A stretch of DNA of 64,000 bases from Bacilli bacterium (GCA_017548925.1 JAFYYX010000001.1:296852-360851), one strand, 5' to 3'. Shown: positions 10,004-19,303, counted from the first letter of the stretch. A program made the numbers and translations. The notes: generated by a model from the letters alone, not told the origin.

Positions 10004-10258
10004 ATATAAAATGTGATAAATGAAATATTAATATTTGGTATATATAATTATAAAGTTGGAAAATCTATACTAAGGTGAAATATATAAGTTGATAATTTAT
10101 AGATTTTTGTAGTATAATGTTTATAGAAAAATTTTATACTTGTGAAACAAGGTGGAAAGTTTAAAAGTATCTAAATAAACGCCCCAGATTTGATAATAAA
10201 ACGAACTATATTAATAGTTCGTTTTTGTATGTTATAATGTAAGTAGGGTGATATAAAG
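10004..10258 (+). other. AT-rich gap with terminator; possible right side of the element
   Basis: A 255-bp stretch without a supported gene. It contains one clear terminator at 10200-10226 (ACGAACTAT pairing with ATAGTTCGT, then Ts), close to the next gene. The rest is AT-rich with no recognisable attachment site. The right end of the mobile element probably lies somewhere here, but no matching left end was found. Confidence 0.5.
10200..10226 (+). terminator. Terminator between DGR operon and GNAT gene
   Basis: A perfect 9-bp stem (10201-10209 with 10214-10222) with a four-base loop and a T-run. Confidence 0.85.
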
Positions 10259-10852
10259 ATGGAAAAGTTTTACCTAGAAGAACCAACAATGAAAAGAAAA
10301 CAAGAAGCATATTTATACATTTGTGAACATATTAAGAGTGGTTCTAATATTAATGGCTCTGGTAGTTTAGATAAATACATAGATAATTATGAAGGATGGC
10401 TAAAAAAACTAGAGCATGATAAAACTAGAATACCAGATGAATATAAAGTACCATCATTAACATATTTTTTAATTAGAGAAAATGATGATAAAATTATCGG
10501 AATGATTAATATAAGACTTACTTTAAATGAATTTTTAAGCAAATATGGTGGACATATTGGTTATGGTATTAGGCCATCAGAAAGAGGAAAAGGTTATAAT
10601 AAAATCAATTTATATTTAGGCCTTCAAGTATGTGATAAACATGGCATAGATGTTGTATTTATGGATGCTGATTTAGATAATCCTGCATCATGGAAAACAA
10701 TGGAAGCTCTAGGTGGAGTAAGAGTAAGACAGTATTTTGAAGAAATAGATCAAACTGAAACTGTTGATTATAATATTAATGTAAAGGAATCATTAGAAAA
10801 ATATAAAGATATATATGAACCTTATATAAGTGAAGAAAGGATTAGAAGGTGA
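10259..10852 (+). CDS. GNAT-family N-acetyltransferase
   Basis: A 197-residue protein of the acetyl-CoA-dependent GNAT superfamily (COG3981-like predicted acetyltransferase). The acetyl-CoA binding segment reads GGHIGYGIRPSERGKGYNK, with the R/Q-x-x-G-x-G/A pattern as RGKGYN. It follows a beta strand with IIGMINIRL. The later DADLDNPASWKTMEALGG matches the common D-x-x-N-x-x-S-x-x-x-x-E-x-x-G finish of the fold. The substrate is unknown. ATG 10259 is preceded by GGGTGAT. The gene runs straight into the next one (end 10852, next start 10858), so they are probably co-transcribed. Confidence 0.88.
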   Translation: MEKFYLEEPTMKRKQEAYLYICEHIKSGSNINGSGSLDKYIDNYEGWLKKLEHDKTRIPDEYKVPSLTYFLIRENDDKIIGMINIRLTLNEFLSKYGGHIGYGIRPSERGKGYNKINLYLGLQVCDKHGIDVVFMDADLDNPASWKTMEALGGVRVRQYFEEIDQTETVDYNINVKESLEKYKDIYEPYISEERIRR

Positions 10853-10857
10853 GTAAT

Positions 10858-11265
10858 ATGAGTGGTGGATTTATGATATTTTTTATAGTTGGAATAGCTT
10901 TATTTATATTTATTTTTACATATGTAATGATGATAATGTTTAGTCCAAAAGCTAGATCAAAAATTATAGCAAGACAAGTTAAATCTTTAAGAGGAGCAAC
11001 AGATATGTCTAAAGATGACATTGAAGAAATGTTAACTAACTTATCTGGTGCTTCAATAAATTCTAAAAAAAGAATTTTAGATGAAAATGAAGATACACTT
11101 AAAGATATTAAGGACGCTGAAGCAAGAATAAATAAAGATGCTATTAAAGAAACTGCTGGAGCAGTTAAAGAAGGTTTATTTGGTTCAACAGTTTATTGTA
11201 AACACTGTGGTAAACAAATCGATAAAGATAGTAAATACTGTAAGCATTGTGGTGGAGAACTATAA
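10858..11265 (+). CDS. Membrane protein with C-terminal zinc ribbon
   Basis: A 135-residue protein. Residues about 4-26 are one transmembrane helix (FFIVGIALFIFIFTYVMM). A charged helical middle follows, ending in a zinc-ribbon of two CxxC-type knuckles, YCKHCGKQI and YCKHCGGEL. Such proteins are common in low-GC Firmicutes; the function is unknown. ATG 10858 is chosen over GTG 10849 because AAGGTGA (10846-10852) lies five bases upstream. Its stop codon shares one base with the start of the dehydrogenase gene, which implies translational coupling. Confidence 0.8.
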   Translation: MSGGFMIFFIVGIALFIFIFTYVMMIMFSPKARSKIIARQVKSLRGATDMSKDDIEEMLTNLSGASINSKKRILDENEDTLKDIKDAEARINKDAIKETAGAVKEGLFGSTVYCKHCGKQIDKDSKYCKHCGGEL

Positions 11266-12017
11266 TGAAAACACTTATTACTGGTGCATCATCTGGAATT
11301 GGAAAAGATTTTGCAAAGATTCTCTCTGATAAATATGATGAATTAATTCTTGTGGCACGAGATACTAAAAAATTAGAAACTGTAAAAAAAGAATTGGAAG
11401 GCACTTCTAATTCTAAAATTGTAATTGTTTCTATGGATTTAAGTGATTATAAAAATTGCATTAAACTATACGATACATATAAAGATATTGATTTACTTAT
11501 AAATGATGCTGGTTTTGGTGATTGTGGTTATTTTGAAAAGACAGATTTAGAAAAAGATATAAATATGATTAATACTAATATAACTGCACTTCATACCCTT
11601 ACAAAACTTTATTTAAAAGATATGATAAAAACTAATAAAGGTCAAATACTAAATGTTGCATCAATCGCTACATTTGTACCAGGACCTTTAATGGCAACAT
11701 ATTATTCAACCAAAGCTTATGTATTAAAATTAAGTGAATCTATCAAAGAAGAGTTAAAACATAAAAATACAAATGTAAAAATATCCGTTTTATGTCCTGG
11801 GCCGGTAAAAACTAATTTTGAAAAAACAGCAAATGTTGAATTTCAAATAAGTAAAGCTGATAGTTACAAAGTAGCTAGTTATACTATTAAACATTTAAAT
11901 AAATTTTATATATGTCCTGGACTTGGTGTTAAATTTACTAGAGTTTTATCCAAAATAATACCTAGTAGTTTAATTGCCAAATTTATATATAAAGCACAAA
12001 AAAGAAGAATAGGTTAA
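11265..12017 (+). CDS. Short-chain dehydrogenase/reductase
   Basis: A 250-residue NAD(P)-dependent oxidoreductase of the classical SDR type. The cofactor loop is TGASSGIG near the N-terminus. The structural LINDAG sits at about residue 80 (Asp where NNAG is usual), and the catalytic YYSTKAYVLKLS gives the Tyr-x-x-x-Lys pair with Ser-containing ASIATF before it. The PGPVKT segment after the active site is standard. The substrate is unknown; it resembles the YqjQ/DltE-like uncharacterised group. ATG 11265 overlaps the previous stop (TAATG), with GGTGGAG at 11251-11257. Its stop lies inside the loop of its terminator. Confidence 0.92.
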   Translation: MKTLITGASSGIGKDFAKILSDKYDELILVARDTKKLETVKKELEGTSNSKIVIVSMDLSDYKNCIKLYDTYKDIDLLINDAGFGDCGYFEKTDLEKDINMINTNITALHTLTKLYLKDMIKTNKGQILNVASIATFVPGPLMATYYSTKAYVLKLSESIKEELKHKNTNVKISVLCPGPVKTNFEKTANVEFQISKADSYKVASYTIKHLNKFYICPGLGVKFTRVLSKIIPSSLIAKFIYKAQKRRIG

Positions 12018-12030
12018 TTCTTCTTTTTTT
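12002..12030 (+). terminator. Terminator after SDR gene
   Basis: AAGAAGAAT (12002-12010) pairs with ATTCTTCTT (12017-12025), followed by Ts. The gene's stop codon overlaps the loop. Confidence 0.9.
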
Positions 12031-12085
12031 ATTGCTTTATTTAAAAATAAATAATAAAATTAAATTAGAAAGGAAGTATGTGGAT

Positions 12086-12745
12086 ATGAGAAAATATATC
12101 GCAGAATTTATTGGAACTTTAATTCTTGTTTTATTCGGTACAGGTATTGCAGCATTTTCTGGTGGAGATTTAGTTGCAACAGCACTAGCATTTGGACTTG
12201 CAATAATTGCAACAGCTTATGTAATCGGAAACATTTCAGGATGCCATGTTAACCCTGCAGTTTCACTAGCAATGTTCTTAAAAGGTGAAATTGATTTATT
12301 TGAACTTATCGGATATATCATTAGTCAAGTTCTTGGTGCTTTAGCTGGTAGTGGCATTTTATATGCTATTTTAGCAGCTACAAACTTATCTACTAATGCA
12401 CTTGGTGCAAACGGATATGGAGCATTATCTGCAACAAATATTTCATTGTGGGGGGCAATCATTACTGAAATAGTTTTAACAGCTGTATTTGTTTATACTA
12501 TTTTAGGAGTTACAAGTGATAGTAAAAAATCAAGTGTAGCTGGTATTGTAATTGGTTTAACACTTACTTTTGTTCATTTACTAGGTATCAATTTAACTGG
12601 TACATCAGTAAACCCTGCAAGAAGTTTAGCTCCTGCATTAATACTTGGTGGTAAAGCATTATCTCAAGTTTGGGTATTTATTGTTGCACCAATGATCGGA
12701 GCTGTTGTAGCTTCATTCGTTTATAATTTTATAAATAAGAATTAA
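12086..12745 (+). CDS. aqpZ: Aquaporin / MIP-family channel
   Basis: A 219-residue six-helix channel of the major intrinsic protein family. It has two half-helix motifs, CHVNPAVSLA in the first repeat and SVNPARSLAPAL in the second, plus the internal duplication usual for the family. The second motif followed by Arg is the selectivity-filter arginine. The length is nearer to water-selective AqpZ than to GlpF, and no glycerol genes are nearby, so water or small neutral solutes are likely. ATG 12086 is used, with an AAAGGA about ten bases upstream; in-frame GTG 12080 is possible. The gene is monocistronic, with terminators before and after it. Confidence 0.9.
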   Translation: MRKYIAEFIGTLILVLFGTGIAAFSGGDLVATALAFGLAIIATAYVIGNISGCHVNPAVSLAMFLKGEIDLFELIGYIISQVLGALAGSGILYAILAATNLSTNALGANGYGALSATNISLWGAIITEIVLTAVFVYTILGVTSDSKKSSVAGIVIGLTLTFVHLLGINLTGTSVNPARSLAPALILGGKALSQVWVFIVAPMIGAVVASFVYNFINKN

Positions 12746-12750
12746 TTTAG

Positions 12751-12787
12751 AAAAAGTAGTTTTAGTATTGCTACTTTTTCTTTTTTT
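12751..12787 (+). terminator. Terminator after aquaporin gene
   Basis: AAAAAGTAG (12751-12759) pairs with CTACTTTTT (12771-12779), followed by a T-rich run. Confidence 0.9.
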
Positions 12788-12800
12788 ATTAAAAGTTCCA

Positions 12801-12834
12801 AAAAAAGAATAGATAACATCTATTCTTTTTTCTT
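12801..12834. terminator. Second, symmetrical hairpin terminator
   Basis: AAAAAAGAATAGAT (12801-12814) pairs with ATCTATTCTTTTTT (12818-12831) around a three-base loop. The A- and T-flanks make it usable on either strand. It lies only 14 bases after the preceding terminator. Confidence 0.8.
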
Positions 12835-12883
12835 TATTTATTAGAGTAAAGATATTATAATTAAATTATAAAGAGGTATGGAT

Positions 12884-14407
12884 ATGATTAAAGATAACAG
12901 TATTTTAATTGGAAAGAATGAAAAGGTTGAATCATGTTTACTACTTAATCTTGCAAATCGACATGGTTTAATTACTGGTGCATCTGGTACTGGTAAAACT
13001 ATTACTTCAAAAGTAATGGCAGAAAGTTTCTCTGATGCAGGAGTTCCTGTATTCATGGCTGATGTTAAAGGTGATTTATCTGGAACTGCTGAAAAAGGAG
13101 AATACAATGAAAACATTGAAAAAAGAGTTAAAAATTTAAATCTTAAAGATTTTGATGTTAAAGAATTTCCTGTAAGATTTTGGGATGTATATAAAACAAA
13201 TGGTCATCCAATTAGGTTTAGAGTTTCTGATGTAGGACCAAATGTTTTATCAATTATGCTTGGTTTGTCTGAAGCTCAAGAAGGTGTTTTAAATATAACA
13301 TTTAAAATTGCTGAAGATGAGGGATTAGATTTAGATAAACTAGAAGATTTAAAATCAGCACTTAATTATGTTGGTGAAAATAGATCTAAATATACACTTG
13401 AATATGGTAATATTACAACACAAAGTGTAGGAGTTATTTTAAGAAGTTTAAGTGTTTTAGAAAATCAAGGAATTGATAATTTCTTTGGTGAACCTGAACT
13501 TGATATTAAAGATTTTATGGCTGTTGATGCTAGTGGTAAAGGTATTATTAATATCTTAGATGCAGTAGAGCTTTATAAAAATCCAGATTTATATGCTGCA
13601 GTAATGCTTTGTTTACTAACTAAACTATATGATAGTATGCCAGAAGTTGGAGATGTAGAAAAACCTAAAATTGTCTTCTTCTTTGATGAATCATATTTCT
13701 TATTTAGAGAAATGCCTTCATATAGACTAAAACAAGTTGAGAAAATTGTTAGATTAATTAGATCTAAAGGAATAGGTTTATACTTTATTTCTCACTATAC
13801 AACTGATATTCCTGCAACAGTACTTGATCAACTTGGAAACAGAGTACAACATAACTTAAAAGCATATACTCCAGCTGATCAAAAAAATGTTAAAGCTGCT
13901 GCAGATGCATTTAGAACAAATCCTAAATTTAATACATATGATACAATCTTAGAACTTGGAACTGGCGAAGCTTTAGTGTCATTTCAAAATGAAAAAGGTG
14001 AACCAAGTGTTGTTGAAAGAGTATATATTCTTCCACCTCAAAGTAAAATAGGTGTTATTGATTCATCAACTAGAAATAGAATTATAAATAATAGTCCTAT
14101 TTGTGGAAAATATGATGAAGAAGCTAATGATGAATCAGCACATGAAAAGATAACTCAAATCCAAGCTGACAAAAAAGCTGAATCTGAAGCTATTCTTGCT
14201 GAAAAAGAAGCTGCTAAAAAAGCTAAAGAAGAAGAAAAAGCAGAAAAAGAAAGAATAAAAGCTGAAGAAAAAGCTAAAAAAGAAGCTGAAAGAAAGAAAA
14301 AGAACTCTGAAGCCTATAAGATGGGACAAAAAGTTAAAAATAGAACATCTAGTTTTTTATTAACTAAACTATTAAATTCAATTTGGAAAAGTATATTTAA
14401 AAAATAA
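12884..14407 (+). CDS. HerA-like ATPase (DUF853 family)
   Basis: A 507-residue P-loop ATPase of the HerA/FtsK-like group. The Walker A loop is TGASGTGKT (about residues 29-37) and the Walker B strand is IVFFFDESYF. The middle matches DUF853/helicase HerA-like C-terminal proteins. The last ~90 residues are a very charged Lys/Glu/Ala coiled-coil tail, unusual for the family, ending in a short hydrophobic/basic segment. It is probably a hexameric DNA-associated motor of unknown job; no NurA nuclease is next to it. ATG 12884 is preferred (AAGAGG at 12871-12876, spacing 7) over ATG 12878. TATAAT at 12854-12859 may be the -10 box. Confidence 0.85.
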   Translation: MIKDNSILIGKNEKVESCLLLNLANRHGLITGASGTGKTITSKVMAESFSDAGVPVFMADVKGDLSGTAEKGEYNENIEKRVKNLNLKDFDVKEFPVRFWDVYKTNGHPIRFRVSDVGPNVLSIMLGLSEAQEGVLNITFKIAEDEGLDLDKLEDLKSALNYVGENRSKYTLEYGNITTQSVGVILRSLSVLENQGIDNFFGEPELDIKDFMAVDASGKGIINILDAVELYKNPDLYAAVMLCLLTKLYDSMPEVGDVEKPKIVFFFDESYFLFREMPSYRLKQVEKIVRLIRSKGIGLYFISHYTTDIPATVLDQLGNRVQHNLKAYTPADQKNVKAAADAFRTNPKFNTYDTILELGTGEALVSFQNEKGEPSVVERVYILPPQSKIGVIDSSTRNRIINNSPICGKYDEEANDESAHEKITQIQADKKAESEAILAEKEAAKKAKEEEKAEKERIKAEEKAKKEAERKKKNSEAYKMGQKVKNRTSSFLLTKLLNSIWKSIFKK

Positions 14408-14432
14408 TGTGTACCAACACATTATTTTTTTC
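14403..14432 (+). terminator. Terminator after HerA-like gene
   Basis: AATAATGTGT (14403-14412) pairs with ACACATTATT (14417-14426), followed by Ts; it overlaps the stop codon. Confidence 0.88.
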
Positions 14433-14482
14433 TTTTAATACTTAAATATGATATAATAAGTATAGTAATGGGAGTTGATTAA

Positions 14483-14917
14483 ATGGAAGCTATTAAACAC
14501 AGTAAAATTATTATTGTTTTACTAATTCTTTATATTGGAATCTCTATTCTTGTTGTTACTCTTGATAATTCTAATAGAAAAAATAAAAAAAGTAGTACAT
14601 CATCTACAACTGAAAAAAATGATGAAGAAATAAATAATTTTATTTCTAAAGTTGAATCAATAAATGAAGATGTGATTGTTTATATAAATGATAATAATAT
14701 TTTATATAACACATGTATTAAATTATCTGATGTTATGGGAACTGATTATACAGGTAGTGCATATGTTTCACAAAATGGAGAAAATATTAATATTTGGTAT
14801 TCAGATGGAACTTACGCAGTAAACAATATTGAAACTAATCAAAATGAAATAACTAAAGATGATGTAGAGGATAGTTATAATACAGAATACTATAATAATT
14901 GTGGTTTAAGTGAGTAA
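14483..14917 (+). CDS. Single-pass membrane protein, unknown function
   Basis: A 144-residue protein that I do not recognise. A short basic N-terminus is followed by one transmembrane helix (about 9-29). Next comes a Ser/Thr/Asn-rich linker and an extracytoplasmic domain of about 95 residues with two cysteines. The exported domain has the strand pattern and DGTYAVN segment of small surface proteins seen in related genomes. It starts at ATG 14483 behind GGGAG, with ATATAAT-type -10 sequence shortly upstream, and ends at a strong terminator. It therefore appears to be a single-gene unit. Confidence 0.7.
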   Translation: MEAIKHSKIIIVLLILYIGISILVVTLDNSNRKNKKSSTSSTTEKNDEEINNFISKVESINEDVIVYINDNNILYNTCIKLSDVMGTDYTGSAYVSQNGENINIWYSDGTYAVNNIETNQNEITKDDVEDSYNTEYYNNCGLSE

Positions 14918-14926
14918 ATGTAAGCT

Positions 14927-14975
14927 TTAGTTGCGTAATTTCCAATACAACTTGGTAGTGCGCAACTAATTTTTA
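14927..14975 (+). terminator. Terminator with long loop
   Basis: TTAGTTGCG (14927-14935) pairs perfectly with CGCAACTAA (14961-14969), followed by Ts. The 25-base loop is longer than usual. Confidence 0.8.
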
Positions 14976-15007
14976 TTATATACTTAAGGCATGAAAGGAA
15001 GAAAAAT

Positions 15008-15640
15008 ATGACCTTAGGAGAAAGATTAACTGAACTAAGAAAAAAGAAAAACTTATCTCAAGAAGAGGTAGCTGAAAAACTTAATGTTACAAGACAAACT
15101 GTATCAAAATGGGAACTTGATCAAAGTACACCTGATTTTGATAAAATAATACCAATTTGTAAGCTATATAATATTACAAGTGAGGAACTTCTAACAGGAA
15201 GAAAAAAAGATGTTAATAATGATAATATAGAATATAGTTTAATGACTGATGAAGAAATAAAGAAAAAAACTGCAATAGCAATATCAACAAGTGTTGGATT
15301 ATTTATATTATCAGTTATTTGGATTATTATTGGTTCATCAATTAAATTCATTTCAGATGAAGTACTAGTTGGTATTTTCTTACTAATAGCTGGAGTAGGA
15401 GTTGTTAACATTATATATAGGTTATCAGTTTTACCTGATAAATCTGGTAAGCAAGAGAAAAAAGAAAGAAGAAAAAGAATTCATAAATATGATGATGCTA
15501 TAGCAGTATTATTTGTAATAATTTATTTATTAGTAAGTTTTATTACAGGTGCATGGAATATAACATGGATATTATGGATTGTATATGCGCTTGTTTGTGA
15601 AATAGTACATATTGTACTTGATAAAAATGAGGAGGAATAA
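15008..15640 (+). CDS. HTH (XRE-type) regulator with C-terminal membrane helices
   Basis: A 210-residue protein. Residues 1-65 are a Cro/CI-type helix-turn-helix (GERLTELRKKKNLSQEEVAEKL, then VTRQTVSKWE) that should bind DNA. After a charged linker there are four hydrophobic helices (about 96-115, 122-142, 166-185 and 185-205), which tether it to the membrane. This HTH-plus-membrane layout is common in gut Firmicutes and usually senses envelope or peptide stress. The DUF4097 gene starts four bases after its stop, so the two form an operon and probably a regulator-effector pair. It starts at ATG 15008 behind AAAGGAAG. Confidence 0.85.
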   Translation: MTLGERLTELRKKKNLSQEEVAEKLNVTRQTVSKWELDQSTPDFDKIIPICKLYNITSEELLTGRKKDVNNDNIEYSLMTDEEIKKKTAIAISTSVGLFILSVIWIIIGSSIKFISDEVLVGIFLLIAGVGVVNIIYRLSVLPDKSGKQEKKERRKRIHKYDDAIAVLFVIIYLLVSFITGAWNITWILWIVYALVCEIVHIVLDKNEEE

Positions 15641-15643
15641 TAT

Positions 15644-16402
15644 ATGATTAAAGCAATAAAAATTACTTTATTAGTACTTGTTTGTTTATGTTTAGTAGGC
15701 TTTATGATTGCATTTATAAAATCTGGATTCGATTTTTCAAAAATGAAAGCCGAACTTGTATACGATGAAAAATATGAAGCTGATGGTATTAAAACAATAT
15801 TAGTTGATACAAAATCATCAGATATTAACATTTATGAATCTGATGATGAAGAAATTAAGATTAAAATTTATTCTGATAAAAAAGATAAAATAAATGTTAA
15901 TAAAACTGATAATGAAATATCAATTGTAAACAAACAAACATCACAAATGTGTTTCGGATTTTGCTTTGGTAATAGAAAAATTGATATTTATGTTCCAAAA
16001 ACATATGAAGGAAAATTCGAAATCAAAACAACAAGCGGTGACATTAAATCTGATTTAGAAACTTCAAATGATTACAAAATTAAAGTAACAAGTGGAGATA
16101 TAAAGATTGATAGAGTTAATTCATTAAGTGGATCAGCTACATCTGGTGATATTGAAATTAAAGAGATAAGTTCTTCAATTAACTTTAAAACAACATCTGG
16201 TGATATTGAAATTGATATGTTTGATGTAAAAGCAAATTCATCAATTAAGGTAACAAGTGGAGATGTTGAAATTAATCAATTAACAGGTGCATATGTTGAT
16301 GCATCTGCTAAATCTGGAGATATTAAAGTTAAAAACAATGATCGCCATGCAGATTATGAATTGATTATCAAAACTACATCTGGTGATATAGAAGTAAATT
16401 AA
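15644..16402 (+). CDS. DUF4097 beta-strand repeat protein, membrane anchored
   Basis: A 252-residue protein with one N-terminal transmembrane helix (about 5-25). The extracytoplasmic part is dominated by repeats built on TSGDIK/TSGDIE (at least seven copies of SGD[IV]), the right-handed beta-helix-like pattern of DUF4097/LiaG-type putative adhesins. DUF4097 proteins are usually linked to envelope-stress regulators, and here the partner is the HTH-membrane protein just upstream. The function is not known. A cysteine pair (CFGFCFG) precedes the repeats. A terminator follows directly. Confidence 0.85.
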   Translation: MIKAIKITLLVLVCLCLVGFMIAFIKSGFDFSKMKAELVYDEKYEADGIKTILVDTKSSDINIYESDDEEIKIKIYSDKKDKINVNKTDNEISIVNKQTSQMCFGFCFGNRKIDIYVPKTYEGKFEIKTTSGDIKSDLETSNDYKIKVTSGDIKIDRVNSLSGSATSGDIEIKEISSSINFKTTSGDIEIDMFDVKANSSIKVTSGDVEINQLTGAYVDASAKSGDIKVKNNDRHADYELIIKTTSGDIEVN

Positions 16403-16431
16403 AACAAGTTAATAATATAACTTGTTTTTTT
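16402..16431 (+). terminator. Terminator after DUF4097 gene
   Basis: AAACAAGTT (16402-16410) pairs with AACTTGTTT (16419-16427), followed by Ts. Confidence 0.9.
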
Positions 16432-16478
16432 CATATTATTTTTTATTAGAAATATATATTAATAATAATCTTATTTTA

Positions 16479-16507
16479 TTGACATGTTGCTTTAAATGTA
16501 AGATAAT
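16479..16507 (+). promoter_or_regulatory. Sigma-A-type promoter
   Basis: TTGACA (16479-16484), a 17-base spacer, then GATAAT (16502-16507). It is 37 bases upstream of the next gene. Confidence 0.8.
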
Positions 16508-16543
16508 TAATTTATATAAAAAAAGTTTAGGAGGAGTATTGAA

Positions 16544-17047
16544 ATGGCTGAAACTAAAAAAGGTGCAAAAGAAATCAAAATAGGAAAAGGAAGATTCTTC
16601 GCAATCATTTTTGCAGTATTTACATTCGTTGTAATGTTTGCAAATTGGTTCAAATATGAAATCTTAAGTGAAAGCTTCGGATATTCAATTTTCCATTCAG
16701 ATATGTTTGATCTAAATACTTGTTTAGGACTTGCTAAAGTATTTGCTATCATTGCTTTAGTAGTTGGTCTTCTATACATTGTAGCTTTAGTAATTGATTT
16801 CAAAAAATTCATTCCTGGTTTAAAGAAATTTAAATTTGGATTTGATAGATTATTTGCACTTGTATACTATGGATTCTATGGTTTAGCATTACTATTCAAT
16901 TTAATTGGATGTATTGCAACTGATGGTGTAGTTCCAACTGTTAGAATTATTTTCTTATTCATCTTAGTAGTAGGAATTATTCTTCATTTTGCTATTCCAG
17001 CAATTCATAAATTTGTAGCTAAAAACGTTACTTTAACAATTGAATAA
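16544..17047 (+). CDS. Four-helix integral membrane protein, unknown function
   Basis: A 167-residue protein that I do not assign to a family. A short basic N-terminus (residues 1-16) is followed by four hydrophobic segments at about 17-36, 62-84, 99-122 and 130-152. The loops are short. It starts at ATG 16544 behind AGGAGG and has its own consensus promoter and terminator, so it is monocistronic and probably well expressed. No motifs hint at a transport or enzymatic role. Confidence 0.75.
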   Translation: MAETKKGAKEIKIGKGRFFAIIFAVFTFVVMFANWFKYEILSESFGYSIFHSDMFDLNTCLGLAKVFAIIALVVGLLYIVALVIDFKKFIPGLKKFKFGFDRLFALVYYGFYGLALLFNLIGCIATDGVVPTVRIIFLFILVVGIILHFAIPAIHKFVAKNVTLTIE

Positions 17048-17058
17048 TTTATAAAAAG

Positions 17059-17084
17059 CAAGAGTGTTAAACTCTTGTTTTTTT
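17059..17084 (+). terminator. Terminator
   Basis: CAAGAGT (17059-17065) pairs with ACTCTTG (17071-17077), followed by seven Ts. Confidence 0.9.
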
Positions 17085-17161
17085 ATGTCAAATTTTAGTT
17101 AATGTATATTATTTAAAATAACAATTTTGTTATACTTATTAAGTGTAGAGGATGAATAAAA

Positions 17162-19303
17162 ATGAATGAAGAATTAATTAAAAAAGTAAGTATGCTTTTA
17201 TCTGTTAAAGAAAGCCAAGTAAAAGCTGTTATTAATCTTTTAAGTGAAGGAGCAACAATTCCATTTATTGCTCGTTATCGAAAAGAAGTAACTGGAAATT
17301 TAAATGAAGATGAGATAAGAACTATAAATGAAACTTATGAGTATCAAGAAAACTTAAAAGATAGAAAAGAAACAGTTATAAACTTGATTGATGAAAAGAA
17401 AATGCTAACTCCTGATATAAAGGAAGCTATTTTAGCATGCACAAAATTAAGTGAAGTAGATAATATATATGAACCATTTAAAGAAGAAAGAAAAACTAAA
17501 GGTACTGAAGCAATTAAACTAGGTTTAGAACCTCTTGCAAAAGAGATTATGAAATTTCCGAATATATCTAGAGAAGAAATTGCTAAACCATATTTAAACG
17601 ATAAAGTAAAAACAGTAGATGATGCAATTGAAAATGCTGGTTACATAATTGCAGATATGATTAATGCAAACGTTAAGTATAGAGATTACATTACAGAAAA
17701 CACAAGAAGATTTGGTTTTGTTGAATCTAAAAAGAAAAAATCAAGTGTTGATGAAAATAAACTTTACGAAATATATTATGATTTTAAAGAAAAGATATCA
17801 AAGATTAAAAGTTATCAAGTTCTAGCTATAAACAGGGCAACAAAAGAAAAGATAATTACATACTCAATATCTAATGATGATAATAGAATGATAGATTATC
17901 TAAAAAATAAAATTATAAAAGATAAAGAATTTCCACTTCGAAAAGATGTAGAACTATTTATTGAAGATGCATATAAAAGATTAATGTTTCCATCTATTGA
18001 AAGAAATATAAAGAATGAATTATTTGATAAAGCTAGTGAAGATGGAATTAAGGAGTTTGGAACTAATCTAGAAAATTTATTATTAACTCCACCAATTAAG
18101 GAAGCTGTAGTTCTTGGTTTTGACCCAGCATTTAGAACTGGGTGTAAACTTGCTGTTGTATCACAAACAGGTGAATGTTTAAAAATTGATGTTATATATC
18201 CACATGAACCTAAAAACGATAAAGAAGGATCTGAGAAAAAACTTTTAGAGCTAATTAAAAACTATAACGTAAACATTATTGCAATCGGTAATGGTACTGC
18301 ATCAAGAGAAAGTGAAAGTTTTGTTGCAGATTTAATTCATAAAAATAATTTAGATGTTAAATTTGTTATTGTTAGTGAAGCTGGAGCATCAGTTTATTCT
18401 GCATCTCCTCTTGCAAAAAAAGAATTTCCTGATTTTTCTGTTGAACAAAGAAGTGCAGTATCTATTGCAAGAAGGCTGCAAGATGCATTATCTGAACTTG
18501 TTAAAATAGATCCGAAGTCTATTGGCATTGGTTTATATCAACATGATTTAAAACCAAAAGAATTGGATGAAGAACTTGATTTCGTTGTAAGTAAGATAGT
18601 AAATAAAGTAGGAGTAAATATTAATAACGCATCTGAAAGTTTACTATCACATGTATCAGGACTAGATAAAAAATCTATTAAAGGTATACTTGATTATAGA
18701 AAAGAAAAAGGTAAAATAAATGAAAGAAAAGAATTAGAAAAAATTAAAGGGATAAGTTCTCATACTTTTGAACAGTGTGCAGGGTTCTTAAGAATAATTG
18801 AAGGAACTAATCCACTTGATAAAACTAACATCCATCCAGAAGATTATGAACTTGTTACTAATATAATAAAAGATGTAGATTTTGATTTATCATTAATTGG
18901 TAAAGAAGAGGGAAAAAGTATTCTTGATAAAATTAATGATAATGAAATAATAAATAAATATAATATTTCTAAAGATAAATTAGATATGATTAAAGATAAC
19001 TTAATTAATGGAATAATTGATCCAAGAAATGAAATTAAAAAAGTAAAACTTAAAAGTGATATTTTAACTATTGATGATTTAGAAGAGGGAATGGAACTTG
19101 AAGGAACGGTTAGAAACGTACTTCCATTTGGTGCTTTTATAGATATAGGATTACATGATGATGCTTTGGTTCATATATCAAAAATGAGTAAAGAGTTTGT
19201 ATCTCATCCAAGTGAAATATTAAAAGTAGGAGATATAATAACTGTATATGTATCTGATATAGATAAAGAAAAACAAAGAGTAGGATTAAGTTTAATAAAA
19301 TAG
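17162..19303 (+). CDS. tex: RNA-binding transcription accessory protein Tex
   Basis: A 713-residue Tex/YhgF-family protein. The order of domains is an N-terminal helical region (GATIPFIARYRKEVTGNLNE is the family's opening signature), a YqgF-like RNase H fold (VLGFDPAFRTGCKLAVV, then IAIGNGTASRESE), helix-hairpin-helix motifs (about 500-560) and a C-terminal S1 domain (EGTVRNVLPFGAFIDIG). Tex binds nucleic acids and transcribing RNA polymerase and is broadly conserved, with roles in transcription and stress survival. The length is normal. It starts at ATG 17162 behind GAGGATG. It appears to be a single-gene unit. Confidence 0.95.
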   Translation: MNEELIKKVSMLLSVKESQVKAVINLLSEGATIPFIARYRKEVTGNLNEDEIRTINETYEYQENLKDRKETVINLIDEKKMLTPDIKEAILACTKLSEVDNIYEPFKEERKTKGTEAIKLGLEPLAKEIMKFPNISREEIAKPYLNDKVKTVDDAIENAGYIIADMINANVKYRDYITENTRRFGFVESKKKKSSVDENKLYEIYYDFKEKISKIKSYQVLAINRATKEKIITYSISNDDNRMIDYLKNKIIKDKEFPLRKDVELFIEDAYKRLMFPSIERNIKNELFDKASEDGIKEFGTNLENLLLTPPIKEAVVLGFDPAFRTGCKLAVVSQTGECLKIDVIYPHEPKNDKEGSEKKLLELIKNYNVNIIAIGNGTASRESESFVADLIHKNNLDVKFVIVSEAGASVYSASPLAKKEFPDFSVEQRSAVSIARRLQDALSELVKIDPKSIGIGLYQHDLKPKELDEELDFVVSKIVNKVGVNINNASESLLSHVSGLDKKSIKGILDYRKEKGKINERKELEKIKGISSHTFEQCAGFLRIIEGTNPLDKTNIHPEDYELVTNIIKDVDFDLSLIGKEEGKSILDKINDNEIINKYNISKDKLDMIKDNLINGIIDPRNEIKKVKLKSDILTIDDLEEGMELEGTVRNVLPFGAFIDIGLHDDALVHISKMSKEFVSHPSEILKVGDIITVYVSDIDKEKQRVGLSLIK

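Noticed and set aside
14135..14329. Minus-strand ORF rich in Phe/Ser
   Set aside because: It is the complement of the Lys/Glu/Ala coiled-coil tail of the HerA-like gene and has no start site of its own.
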